Shown here piece by piece: positions 14,601 through 29,600 of a stretch of 64,000 bases of DNA. The stretch covers positions 7,744,496 through 7,808,495 of the forward strand of contig OW285193.1 in assembly GCA_935421135.1 (NCBI GenBank), given 5' to 3'. Source of the DNA: Bugulina stolonifera (lineage: Eukaryota; Bryozoa; Gymnolaemata; Cheilostomatida; Bugulidae). The translations under genes and the position numbers were made by a program. Below the pieces are notes generated by a model. The model was given only the letters and a program-made list of their open reading frames with translations. It did not search any database and was not told the DNA's origin. Numbering within the stretch: the first letter of the stretch is position 1; every line of letters begins with the position of its first letter.

Positions 14601-17600
14601 GAAATAGGTCAAACAGTGGGTAAGGCGATTTACATAAAACATATTTTCAATTTATGACTTTCTTTGACACTTACAAGTTTTTACTTGAACTACTAAAATT
14701 CATTAATAAAACCTAATTTTGTGTAAGGTCGTAAATTTGATATCAGAAAGTGTGAATAGTATCGTGTGCATTGTATGGTCATCTATTCTACACAGATGGA
14801 CTATCATACTCTAAAATTCTACTGGGGTATAACTAATAGGCCTATTTAATGGCCATTCCAAATGTAGGCCAACACCACCAGTATACAACAGTAGACAACA
14901 ACTAAATAGCCTGTGAATTCCTAAATAGACTCAGGGTTTGAATTCAGACTCAGTTGTTACTGACCAAAGGGTGACAATTCTCCCGGGTTGGTAATCTTAT
15001 AATTCTAAGCAATTAGACTGTGCTCCAATGAATCTGAAACCTAACCCTGAGGCTATTGAGGGTAAGAATATGCGGTAACAAATGAAGGAAATAGTGTACA
15101 ATCGAACTATTATAGATGCTGACAGGGCAAATGTTGGTAGAAGAGTGCATAGTTCCAGGTACCCAATTACCTAAGGTTACATCAAATGGTGGGTAAATCA
15201 ATCACCACAAATACATGTAATGGGGGGACACAAGGGTTAGGTGTAAATGAGATATACTATACTCATTAACAAGGTATGAGAACACAGCTATTCGACTCAG
15301 GAAAGATAACTCCATGTAAGCATGGGATATCCCAAATACTAACTAGCCTAGACAACAGGCCCACTATCCAAACCAATGAGTGTGACAGTGCAATAACCAC
15401 TATTAATACTGCACTCACTCCAAATACCTCTTGTAAAGATACTGGGCTATAGAAATAGAACCATGAATCACCAAATACTCGTAGTTACGATTTGAATAAC
15501 AATCACTGTGAACTGCATTTGTGTTCTCATACTGTTAATTTCAGTATACATTTGCCCCGACCCAATACACAAGTTAGAGGTGAGATCACACAAAGATACT
15601 CTATAGACAGGAAGAGAGATTGTAAGGTGTTAGCTTGCCTGCATGAGCACTAGCCGCCCGCCTGTGGTAAGCGTGAAATCGAGGACAAATATTACCGTTG
15701 TCAGCCTCATCACCCGATGCAGCTGTAGATTTCCTCATTGCTGATAGGTTGAGCTGAGACATGGAGCGAGTGCCGGGAGAGGAAGTTAAGATGATGTCTT
15801 CAAATCTAGGAGCTGAGGAGCCGAATCCAAATGACTCATGCTTTCCTTTCCTCTGCTTGGCCTCTAAATCGGCTCTGTTTGCCCTCTCCATCCTCTTCTT
15901 CAAGAAATTCCTTCTCCTCTCCTACGAAGTATGAATACATAATAAGTTACTATCTAATCATAGGTTATAGCTACATGCAGTTGGTAGGTAGGTAGGCCAT
16001 GGCAGGTGGCAAGTAACAGGCTAGGTTATATAGTATTAGTAAATAGACTAATTAGTATAGTTACACACATGACTCCAGATATCAAACTAAACTAGTTATT
16101 ATTAAGTGTGTATGTATCACAATGATATCTATTACTAGTAATCTCGCACTGATGTATTTAAATACAGTAGACATGGCTGTAGAGGTAAATGAGAATGATG
16201 GGGTATTTATAGTAAAATGGTTGGTCAATCAAGCAGATAAAGTACATGCATGTATATCTAATAGTAAGCGTGTAAAACAGTATATATGTTGTTGCACATG
16301 TGTATAGTAGGTGTATATACAGTATCAGGTGTACAGTAATGCAAGGTGCTAGTGATATAAAGGGTGAGTGGGCAACTCCAAATACTAGATATGACACATG
16401 GAACTCAATATCTAGCGTACAACTCATCCAATCATCCAATCACATCACCCGAGTGCTCAATCTACCCAATGAGAAATCACAGTTCAAACTGATGGCTGAA
16501 ATATCCAAAAACTAAAATACTATTTAAGGAAAAGCCTAGTGCATATCTAAGAGAAGACAACTGATAATACAACCAATAACACTGAAAGAAATAGAGCAGA
16601 TATCCTCACTTCATAATCACTATAAGTAGATGTAACCTGCAGCAAGAAATATTATAAGTGTGCAAATAGGTGAGAAACATGATAAGATAATTCCCCGGGA
16701 GTAAATTCATGATGGAGTTTAGAAAACCAAGCCAACATGAGTATCAAAACAACATTACGAAGGTAGCCTATTACTAATACCAAATATAACACACGTATAA
16801 TAATAACAATAGTGACATGTGACATCAGAATTCCTGTGTTGGAGGGAGAGTATAGGCATGGAGAAAGAGGATAGGCAGGGAAGGAGAGTATAGGCAGCGG
16901 TGTGTGCAAATGTACTGGAGAATGACACATCCATTGATATAGGTACATGACTGTACTACTGTATAATGTATACCATAGTAACCATGGTTTCAACTCTGTA
17001 TGGAAAGATATGATACATTAAATTACATACATTATACCAATATCTCTTGTGTGACCAGTAAACACTGAACTCATATATTATACTGTATAATAGACCAACT
17101 ACTACAGCACATAGCTGATGGAACATAGCAATAAATCTGAGTTGTGGGTGTCAACTAGAAAGTAAATGAAAGAAGAGTAATGTACAATGTAGATTCCTAT
17201 GTAGATAAATATGTCCATTGTATTCCTAATATGTAAGAAGAACTGCATATTCTAGTGAATGGCATAACTTGAGAGCTAGTGCTTTGTTCATGTTCATTGA
17301 CATCCAAATCTTCAGGCTGAATTAAGTATTGAACACTGGATAACATCCCTAAACTGCACTAAACAAGAACCTGTGATTATGTAACTCTTGAATGGTGCAT
17401 GGACTCCTTTGGACAACTACCTCCTAACCATGTTATCATACTCACACTCTGCAACTAGAATTGATAAAATATTTTACCAGCAATGCTTTCTGTATCCTGT
17501 CCTCCCTCTTTAAACTAATTGAATTTCTTGACTCCAAGACATCAATGTTCGACCCGGTTTCCGACCGATGGTCAGCTAAATATCGCGCCACTTCCATATC

Positions 17601-20600
17601 AATGCTACTGGCGATAGACATTTGATCGTCTTCATGGGCTGAACTGCGTCGTCTGCGGGAGACTAGGTCATGCAGTGTGTCATGGTGTAAGTTATTGTGA
17701 CAGCACTTACAGCTGTTTGTTATGATGGGTACATAGACTATAGTCTGATGACCTGATGCCGGAGATACCGGGCTAGCGGACTGAGATAGCCTGTGTTTAG
17801 GACTACCACAGGGTGATTGCAGTGGAAGGGTTTGGGATGTCCACGCATAACCAGTAGGTGAATGCTCAGATGGTACGAGTGTATACTCGGGAGTACCAGG
17901 AGGGAGTGTATACTCTGGAGTGCCTGTAGGAGATGGTAAAGAGTTAGGAGATTTAGTTAGAAATCGGGCAGGAGAACTACGGGTTTTGCTACGACCATTT
18001 CCACCCTTAGCCTCGTGTGAGTTGCGAGGCTTTGTTTTGGACACAGGCTGATCATCCGAATACTGAGAGGTGCGTAGCGGAGATGGCTTCATGATACCAG
18101 TTATCATAGGTTGAGTCTCCTTAACCAAATCATAGTTCAATCTCTCACTCATAGTCGTTTCATGTGAAGAGTTGGAATTGTTTACATTCGGTGAAGTATC
18201 TGTTTGCTGAAGAGCCTTATCTAAACTATGCCCATTATCGAGGCATGTACTAGCAGGTTGACCGCCATCTCCTATATCAATATCCACACACTGCATACCG
18301 CCAAAATCACTTTTCGCACTCATGGAACTTCTAACAGCTTCATCAGCTTCACGAATCGTCTGTTCCAAATATTCTAAACCTGATCTGTGAGAATCAAAGT
18401 CTTGCTGAGTGAGTTGATCTACTACAGTTGAGAAGTGTTCTGTAGACTGATCACGCTGCGGATTACCTGATGCTAGACATGACGCTGAGCTGCCAGCATG
18501 TCTGTTGGGATCAGCAGGTGTGCCACCATTACGTGACGCTAATTGCTCTGGGCCTGCTCCCTTAATGTTCTCATTGTAATAATCGCCTGGTTGACCTTTT
18601 CCTGACTTAAGTATACTTTTAATAGGTGTAGGCCTGCATAAAGGAATCCTTGACTCGCTTTCAATCTTCTGCGTTGGTATAGATGGCTGAGGTTTGTCCT
18701 CGATCATACAATATCTCTCAAATTCTTCAAACTCCAACTTGCTGAGTCGTTCTCTCTCAGTCAAAGATAAATCTTTACCGTTCCTTGCGTATCCTTGATG
18801 CTGAGATTTCTCTCTCATAATAACTCCCGATTCATTTCCATTCACCTCTTTATCCATCTTCTCATTCATATTATTGAAATCAGAATCCATCTTTATTGTC
18901 ACCCGAGTGGACTGTTGAGAAATCAGTCTTATCGAGACATCAGTAATCCTACTGGCAGGAATACAAAGAACTCCTGATGTATATATCTTAACACAACTGT
19001 TTCCTACGCTCTGTATTGAATAAATGAATTCCTATCCATACCCTTTGCTCATGAATAGGAATAATTTAGTGACTGGCTATGGTTTTACAGGAAACTAATG
19101 ATCCGTCACTAGTAACTAAAGCCAACCATCGCTACTTTATCCAAATGTCAGTTGCAGCATTCATGAAATATTTACGATGTAGACAGGTGATGAAAGTATT
19201 ATTGGTGATGTCCGTGTTTCTCCTGACAGGTAAATATTACCTGTTCACTAACTGGATTACCTGCGCAGTGAGTAGAGGCAGTATTCTAATGCATCGCTGA
19301 TAACACTGATAGTATTATATGAATTAGCACTTCTCAAGCACTACTGTAATTACTGAACAATAAGCAAGCACATGGTTCAAATTATTTTTCGTCCCCTTTT
19401 CAGCCCATTATATGAAGTTTTCACTTGTTACATTTGTTTGCTGTGGCAAATAGAACATTTTCCAAAGTGCTTCAATTGTACGTTTATGTTTCGAAATGAA
19501 TGGTATCATTTTAGCAAGGACAGATTTGAATAGGTAATGGCTGTTAGGGTGTATTATAGGGGTATTAACAGGCCATAAACAATGGTCAATTGTAAGTGTA
19601 ACTAATATACCTGTAAAGAAACAAAGATAGGTAATTAGGTTTTAATGAAATTACATTTAGGGTTTGTTTATGCTCACCAGATTTGATTATTACAGCTCTA
19701 TTGACATGTTGTTTGCTATTAGCTGTTATTTTATGACCAGCACAATCACTCTTAGTAATACTGTGTTGAAAATATTATATTGTAAACTAAGAGACTTCTT
19801 GCCTTCTGCCTTCATTACAGTCAAAGTAGGTTATGACATAAAAATACAATTCAACTAAAGTATAAAGATGTGCATTATGCACAAAGACTGTAGCATATGA
19901 GTGGTCTTGCTGTACATCATGTAAATTGCAACATATTTTATCTCATATCATATGTATTGTGTTTTACATTTACTTGCATTATACATTGCATCGACCCAAC
20001 AGCAGATAACTCCCAACAAAAATAGCTATCATGACAAGGTGATGGGACTTATGCAATTAGAACTTTTAGGAATAACGGTGCTTAAAACCTAAGAGACGAT
20101 CCCTTGTACAACCCCAAGAGGTGATGCCTTGTACAACCCCAAGATGCACAGATCTATTATAAAACATAGAATTTTTACAAAGGTCAACATGAACGGATGA
20201 GAAATCTACTGTCCACTGAATATTGAGATGAACACTCCCTTAGTTACTGGTCTCATCCAAACGTGACTACCAATAAAAACAGGCTTACATGGTCTTGAGA
20301 AAGAAAGATATTAGGGTTCTCCATATATAGCTGAGTAATGAGAAAGGGGGTGGTAGGCTACACCCACCTACACTTCAAGTCCTCACACTAACGACCATAT
20401 CAGATAACATAAGCCACTCAATACAAAGGGTCGTGCTTAGAATTTCCAAACTCAGAACAGAGAAGGCAATTCTGATAGCTTATGCTCGATATTTTTATTG
20501 CTAAAATGTCGTGCGTCGATTGTAAGATTTTATGGCTAATTTGGAGTCATCGGTCATGGTGTTATGTTGCATTTTGCTGACCAATAACCATACAGAAAAC

Positions 20601-23600
20601 TTTGCCCTCCGATTGGTAAGTTTAAAGAGAAGTATTAAAACTCCAAATTACCCATAAAATCTCAGCATAACAGCACAGCGTTTGTCAATAAAAATCGAGG
20701 ACACAAGCTAATTGTATAATTATCTCACTCGTTCCAGGTTTGGCATGTCGAACACAAACTTGTGTCCTGAGTGACTTGCCTTATCCTAGATGGTCGTTGC
20801 CAACAGAACTACACAAGTCAGCTCACAATTTATGTTGAACACCTAGTGGTCGGATTGGATGGATGGCATATTCTAGTGTGATGACGGTTTATATACAAGA
20901 CCTACATCATAATGTTAGTAATACTTTATGTCATAATAATGTACTGGAATAGAGGTAGAAAATAGTAGAATACAAACAGTCGAGTCTATAGCAGATGCAA
21001 CCCTGTACAAACCTGTACATCCCACACATTTTCCTATAAGAATTACAATGCAGGAGTTATGGTCTCCTGGTAAGTAGTTGACAGAGGACGGACAACTCCA
21101 CATACAGGCAAACTGGCACTGCACATCATATACAGTACTTTCAGCACATGCATATGCTGTAAATGTAGGACTGAAAAATACTGTGCACACACATTAGAAA
21201 TAGGTACCATATAAGGGAAGTCCTGCAAGTAAATAACTGCGCTATAGAGAGAATCGTAAACTCTTCCAGTGCTATGAGGTTTGCATGATATTCCAGTAGC
21301 TAACACTACCATGGTATACTAGTACTCACTACTAACACGAGCTAACAGACAGGCATGCACACGTAAAACCAATACCAATACCAATAGAATGGCATATGAC
21401 CAATGAAGTAGATATGAACTAACATGCAGCAAGGTACAACCAGAAGTAGGCTACACCCACAACACTCAGTATGAACTCACTTCCTCTTCCTGCTCCCGAC
21501 GTTTGCGTCTCTCTTCTGCTGCTTTCTGTCTCTCACCATCTTTAGATTTCAGATCTTCTAGTCTCTTCTTTCTTATCTCTTGTTGCTTTAGCCTCAGCTC
21601 CTCAGCTAAAAAAGCGACGCAAGTTTACCAACAACAGGCTTTCACATATTATTATTATTATTATTATGGCTTGTCTAAACTCTAAACGGTGACAAAAGAC
21701 AATGAAAAATGTACCTGTAGTTGGATATTCACCATGCAGTCATCATAAAAATATTAGAGATTCCAATAAGCAGTGATTAGTTTGCAATTATGGCAGATGT
21801 CTTGGAAATACATAGTAAATGAAAAAACCTAAAAATGCTGAACGTAAACAATCACACTTTCACTGACTCGACTTTGATCATATCAGAACTAACTGTACAG
21901 CACACTTTACCAAGCAACCAAAATACAAAGCAATCATCACACATAACATACATTCTATCTCAACACTTGATGTAGGCATTATTTGGTAAGAATGCTGTGT
22001 CTATTTTCCTATGTTTGTACAGTACTTAGCTGCAGATACCAGACAGAACCTGAAGGAAGCCGTAGTGTGCTACTAGAACTACAGTAACTAGTAACTCTCC
22101 CGCTAGCCTCTACTAACTATTACCTATACGTTATATAATGGCAGCCAGTACAACCTTTGTTGGTACAGGGTGAGATAGAACCCTCAAATCCACACTATGA
22201 TCAATTCAATGGGAGGGCAACTCCAAAAATCAAAGTTGTAAAACGAATGAGAGTAACGAAGTAACAACAAAGTTATCATAAAGGTAAATGTCAAGAAATG
22301 GAAGAGTACACAAATGGTAGATGCTAGCTAAAGTACCAGCTTCTAAATGTAACTAGGGTTTAGGGGTGGGTGAGTTGTCGATACTCACAAGTACAACAAC
22401 TGCCTCTCATGATGTAGGCCTAATAGCTCGTAGTTTACACTGAGTCATGTCCCGAGGGAGATTCTTGCTGATTATTCCAATACAGCAAGCAATGAAGTAA
22501 TATCTTCCACAAGTTTAGGTAACTCACGTATTGATATTTGATTAAAGTTATTCTAATAGCAGATAGCACAGTTGATTGACCATTTAGAGTAGCAATTGTA
22601 AAACTGTAGACTCGTTATCCAGAGGGCCGACTGCTGACTAGAAATGTAAACAGGAGGCAACTGCCCGCAGCAAACAGCTGATATCAATCTGTTACTCAAT
22701 ATTGTATGAGTCATTGACAATCAATGAGTAACAGCGAATCAATGTGCAGTGTGACTTGTACGATCTATAATTACATGTCATAGTAATGAATGGAGAGTCT
22801 ATTTGATTAGAGATTGAGAGTATAGACTACATAATCAAACATCGAAAGCTACTTGAGGACGGAAACCTTTCCTAGATATGGTTTGGCCTTCCAAAGAGTA
22901 GTACAGCTACAGCAACATCTTACTACTCGATATGATCACAACAAAACACCAAACACTAAATCAACTGGGAAACATTCAGCTATGCCAACTGCCATTGGCA
23001 ACACCTATTTACCAACATTACTAGGCTAGTAAAATGTATTAACTGCAGCATACTAGATGATTTAGAGTACTATGTGTGAATACGAGGCTACATGTTCGAC
23101 AATCCACTTTTCCACATAAAAATGCACAATTCACCGGCTGATTGCATGTTATAGCCTAACATGATTGTGTTCTACAATATTTACAGTCACTGAGACTGTA
23201 CACGGCGAGCAGTTATGAATTACTAATTCAGTTGTGGTAATAGTCTTCTCTTGTATGGTCATTGACTGCGATATGTACTTGAGGAGTTGGTGATAGATTA
23301 ATGACCTATTTAACGATACCACGTACTCTAACCACTTGCCATGACCTACATTTCCGACAATTAACTCATACTGGTATCTACCATGATTGTATAACTTACA
23401 TGCTTCTTCTTCTAAGGTATAGCATCTAAATGACGAAGGTTTGTACTCGGCAATAGTTGTAGTGACAGTGTTTAATGTTGTAGCGAACATCATGTGATAT
23501 TTATACCATTCTCTTCTACACTAACGCTGATCTCTTCCTCATAGTTGTATTACAGCGTACAGCATATTCTTAATTCCGCAAGTTTACAACTTAACGCCAC

Positions 23601-26600
23601 ATAACTAAGTAGGTTTTATCTTGTGTTAAACACACTAGCTCCTGCATCTCTATGATTTGCTAATCCAATGCCAGAGGGGGTTGAGATACTAATAACAATA
23701 TTATATTATTCGTATTCACAATAGTAGTAGCAGTAACGGTAGTAGTGGAAGGCAGCAGTCTATATTGATTAGTTCAGTGGCATCATTAGCTTGAGTTCAT
23801 GAGAGGCTGTATAGCACTGGACAGGTTGGTTTAGAAGAGGCCCATAGCGGTAATAAATAATGCACTTTTGATAATGTGTACATATTATATCACAGCAATT
23901 AACATTTTTGTTGATAAATCCAAACAAATATAAATGGTGTGTATGTGTATAGAACAGGTATACTAAGTGTATGTTATCCTCATAGGGTTGCACAGCGCAT
24001 TAGCCTAACATACGTATAATCATGATGCTATTTCCTTGTTTAAACCCAGCAGGACCAAGTGATAACAAGTCCTACCTACAATCGGAGAGCTTTAGGATTG
24101 GCATATGCTGCAGTAATTGTCTTATCTTGTAATATGTAATATATACTTTGTCATTAGCGAGCAGCTATCGCTCATCCTTCGAATTGTTATCAAATAACAA
24201 CGAGTGACAGAATTAACTCTGATTGTTCAAATTCAACAAAATTTGTTACACAATTGACTTGGACCACTAGGAAAACGCGATAGTTATTGAAGGTTCAATG
24301 AAATCGGAGAGAGAGTCCAAAGAAAAATTAAACTGCTCAGAAAGATTGATAACCCTAGCATATGCATGTGTATGTACCGCCCACTATTATATTCAGTCAT
24401 GTGTTGTATAGATCACATAGTGAGTTAACACTGTACATCCAAGGTAAATTGTTACACACTAATAGAGTATTGACAAATAGTGTAGGATGGTATTAAAATA
24501 TCACAACCGTTACTATCAAATCAATAGCAATAGAATCGGAGCTATTTAATACAGCTATATGTCAAATGTACTTTATAGAGCAATAACTGGTCAAATGGAG
24601 CATGTCCTACAAACAGTGCTACAAGTAGAGTTCAACAAGCGAGAGTAAACTGAATCCTGATATTTAATAAAATATTAAATTATTGGAAATCTTCTAGTCC
24701 TGCTGACTGTCTTGAGTAGCCAGATGAGAGGAATGGGAAATGTATCTGTTTGAAAATCACACACACCAACTGAATAACTAACCAGTTCATTGGGTAGACT
24801 GCTGGGTATGCAACTCTAAAACCTCTAACCGCTGTACGGTGCATACTATTACAGGCTTCCTAAATCTCACTAAGGAGCTGGTGTGCAGTTACAAAGAGGC
24901 ACTACTACATGTAGTTACAGAATACATCGAACAGCTTCCAGATAGTCCATAGCTTCCAAACAGTCCATAGCACTAGGCTAACAGGACTGATGTAAAAAGA
25001 ATTGGTAACAAGACTTGTAGGTGTAGGACAATACATATTAAATACCTTCCACTATCTCTCCTATATATCTGTAAACTGCATGTATTATACCCTCTTTCTA
25101 CATGTACATTAACCAGTATATAGGCCCTATACGTGGAACCAATTACCAGTTTAGAGTGTCACTTATTCCACTGTTTATTCTAACCTATCTGTTAATTAGA
25201 CATCTGATTATGAAGTAGATCAGTTCAATGCTAATGGCCTTGAAGAAGGAGAATACAGAGGTTATCCTCTCTTTCAGAACTATAACAGTCAAGAGAAGAC
25301 AACTTTAATATAGCACATAATGCCATAAGTCCTGCAGTCTTCACACTATAATGACTACAGTGGGATCGACCAAAACTAGTTTAGGCCTACAAACCGCCTC
25401 ATATTAGTGAAATGCTAGGTGCCACCACAAGAACACAACTCCAAAGAAAATCTAAACATTGATACACTCACACTGCCATCCCAGACACAGTTTCCAGCAA
25501 TGCCGAAACAGATAGGCCCGATACACTGTACACACTACGCTGTATATATCATTAATAAATAAGGTAGCCGTACCTGTCTTCTGTACTTCGAGTAGCTCTT
25601 GGAGTTTCTTTTCCTTTTCTTTTTCTAACTTCTCTCGAGTCTCTCTCACTTTTTCTTCCCTTTCTTTTCTACTCAGTGAGTCTACGAATATAGCACAAGG
25701 TTAGTATTACATTCACTGCATAAATGCAGCGTTCGCTCACATTATGTGTATAGAGCATAGATGCAGATAGTTATACACACACTATATGAGTAGGCTTTGC
25801 TCACTCTTTCCTTTACATGGCAAGGTATACAACATGTAGTTGCATATGCCTACATCAAGAGATTTAGGCCTATATATATGAGACTGTTTCCATTCATACA
25901 GAATTATATCTCAAGATCAGCCAATGTGTTACCCTATTGTTGAATATCATCCAACACAACTATCCTATGATATGTGAACACTCACCTGAACGTACAACTG
26001 GTTTATTGCTGCCTGCTCCACCAGTATCTACAGAACTAGACCTTTTGTTGGAAGTAGCTCTTGATGTCGATCTAGAGTTGTCTCCCCTACTATCCACACT
26101 AGCTGACTGATCGCTCACTTCAGCTGACCCTGTGAATATACAAATAACGTGGACATGATTGACTAAACCTTCGGTAGGTGGGGACAACTACTAAGTGAGA
26201 TGAAAACGTTTGAACAGGTTCTTGCGGCACCTACATCATTAGAGCTGTCAAAGTTCGTACGAATCAGTTGAGGATGTTATATTCGATATTATGGCGATAA
26301 AATAATGTCACACAGTGCACATATAACATATACATGTACAGAATTATGCTATGTAGGTTCTACTTTATTTAATTATTTTTACCATAAATGCACAGTTTAC
26401 TAGGCAAAGCAGGTAACGTGAGGAAAATAATGACTACATGTTACATCTATCTAGATTTACATGCATACCATCACGTTGGCCAGTCAGTCAAAATCAGAAG
26501 TACTGTGTTATATAAATAAGCCTACAATCACATGTACATACAATAATAATCATCATACTATCAATTAATCCCACATCAATCAAATATGTGGATGTTGGTA

Positions 26601-29600
26601 ACTAGTGTAGGCTAGTAAGTAGTTAGTACTGATAGTTAGTAGGTCCCTACTAGCTACACCAAAACACAGGTTACATAACTGGTGATGTACAGGAAACAAT
26701 AGCACTTCCTCTAGAGGAAACCAGACTGATAGACAGTAATCAGATTATACCAGTAGCTAGTGGGGGATCTGCTAGAAATAACATGGGAGCAAACTAGACA
26801 TAACTGTCTGCAGATGTACATGTATCTACATGAATGGCCATCGATCAAGTCTCAATAACACACCATACCCTATAGAGGAAGTGCAAAGTTGTATCTGCTG
26901 CCAGAAAGGCAAACTACAGTATTCAACAGAAGCAACCGAAAAATAAACAGTAGGGCCTACGGCTTGTTTCTTACCTTCTCGGGACTTTCTTTCCGAATTG
27001 TTAGAACTAATAGACCCGGTAGCCTCATTTTCAAATACAGGATGGTCCGGAGTAGTAGCCATTATGTTATTACTCACAGCTGCGAGTTGTTGGGCAGTGG
27101 CTGAATTCTCCGTAGGATGACTATATGTGTGAGACTGTGTGCTGTGTATGGGCTCTGTTGTGTCAGATGTGGCTGTCACCATACTCTCCTCTGACACAGA
27201 ATCTATGGCAGCAGATGTCTGGGAGTTCATTGAATCTGGTGCACATGGAACCTTGTTGTGAATAGTTCCAGCCAACTCTGCTTGGTCTCCAGAACTCATG
27301 CCTACATCATAGTTATGAACAAAGTAACGTGTGGTAATGCAATGCAAGATTCTCCCTAGAAAACTACTTAGCCCCTAGTAGAAGACGACTTTTGCTCCAA
27401 CTATTACAATTTCAGAGCCACTGCATTTCACAGTGAACCTTGATGGTTCACACGCACTGATCCACGAGAACCCATTGTAGAGTGATACCAGGTTTTTCAC
27501 TTCGGTGAGTCTGCCGTGTAATGTATGGCAAGTATGCAATAGCAGTACTATTGGTTGTAGAGAACACAACTCCAGTATATAACTAGGACTGAGTACATGT
27601 AATAGCCTACACACGGTAAAGGGACATTTTGAAACTGTGTAGATTGCATTTAGAAAAATACAACTCACAGATAATTAATTTTAATTAACTAATTAAAAGA
27701 ATATAATATTAAAAATAAAAATTAGTTGAAATCTGGTGGTTGGGGTTTGGAGTTTGGAATTTCGAACTGTCTTTTTCGAACAGTCGCAAATTCAATACAC
27801 ACCTACCTCCTACTCAGTGGAATAAATCTGTGACTTACATGTAGATACTATTGAGTGTATGTTTATAGTCTAACTAGTCAGTAAGGTACTTATCATGATG
27901 TAATAGGACATTATTAGGATATTAATAGGATATAGGCCTTATATGTACCAGTTCGATAAACATAAAACACAGCATAGGCTATGATCTACACTGTAGCACA
28001 AATTAGTACAAGTTACTGCACCACTAACTATTCCTAGGTACCTGTTTGTGGATAAATCTCCGCACTAAACACTGGTGCAAAAACAAATAATGACTGACTA
28101 CATCGGAGGTGAACGGGATAGAGTAACGTAGAGCGAATTCAAAGTGCTCTCTCTAATATGGAATAATCAATAAACCCATTATTCTATCAGCACAGATAAA
28201 ACTATGTTATAGAACACTATGCTAATTCTATGATTAGAATGCTAGGTTTAGCTAAATAATGAGACTAGTCATGATGAAGGAATTTAGTGGTCACCATATA
28301 GAACACCATGAATCAGGAGAAGACAAGTCTGTAGGCATATAGCACCAACATGACATGTAGGAACAGCACATGTACAGTCATTCACACATTAAATATGAAA
28401 CCCGGCCAAGTCATTGCATAGTAAAAGCATCAGTGGAACTCATCTGAACACTAGGAATGCGAAGGATCCATAACCTCTACACCAAACACCAGGACTGTGA
28501 GACCTTCTACTCCACAATAATACACAGTGACCTCACTACATGTAGTAATGGTATATTATAAGGAGCACTGGAGATATAAAAGACACTACACTATGTCAAT
28601 ACAGGCTGCATGTAGGTGTCTTTTATAAGGCAGCTAATATGATGTAATAGAACTAATTACAGCAATTATCCATGTCAGGTAAGCTGTGACAAGAGTTAAT
28701 TCATTGCTTGACTTGATATCCACACCAATCTTTGACTCTTGATCACTAATTATAAGCTAATCAGTGACTGAAGACTTCAATAGTATAATATGTAATCATA
28801 TCATATCTATACACGTTCACTATCCTCAATAGTGGAGCCTACATGTACATGTACATACATATTATACAGCATCCAAATGAACCTGATCTGGTATTGACTT
28901 ACTTTATACTCAGTAAGAATATCAACAATACAGTCATAAACTAAACAACCCAACAAATCAATGGTAGTGACTGACATAGTTGGCAGGCTTGCAATCAGGC
29001 TGATTTATACTCCCCAGCGGAGTGGTACAATAGTGACATTCTCAACGTAACTCTGTGTTAAGCCGGAGTAAACCGATATTAGACCAAGGGGACCATCTAC
29101 AAACCATTTGGTAGTATTAAAATCATATCTAATCTTTACATATTTGGTTAGAATTAAGTAGTTATTTTAATAATAGGGTGGCTGGTGAAATACTACCTAC
29201 GGACAAGCAGTTCGTTGAGAATTTTAGACAATCAGAAATATACAAATAAAATTACCAACAGATTTCCTGCAAGCTCATATCACAGCGTAACATCCCAAGC
29301 ACTATAGAGGAAAATTCTCAGATTGAAATGCATTAGGAGATTAGATGCATTACATACTATATTATATTGCTACTGAAGAACATCTAACTAACACTAACTA
29401 CAGTATTACAGAATACCAGGACCTGACTAATACTACATGTATTACAGAGTAAATGGCTCCATCATTGCATACCAACACGTGTACATGTATAATATATGCA
29501 TGTATGCAATCAGTGTCTATAAACCTGATAGCAGCTATAAGCTATATATTATTGTTCGCTAACAATAGTACTTGCCCCCTCCAATATCTGGAGCAAAGGA

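Larger units (their letters stand above)
21606..25573 (-). other. MAP7-like intron 4
   Basis: 4-kb intron between the two first coil exons. It has an ATT microsatellite at 21648-21667, an 18-bp tandem pair at 24933-24968 and one copy of the dispersed 11-mer at 25293. No coding exon was seen. Confidence 0.6.

Noticed and set aside
19187..19225. Possible C/D box snoRNA (GTGATGA ... CTGA)
   Set aside because: Box spacing is too short, there is no terminal stem, and it is antisense to the host gene.
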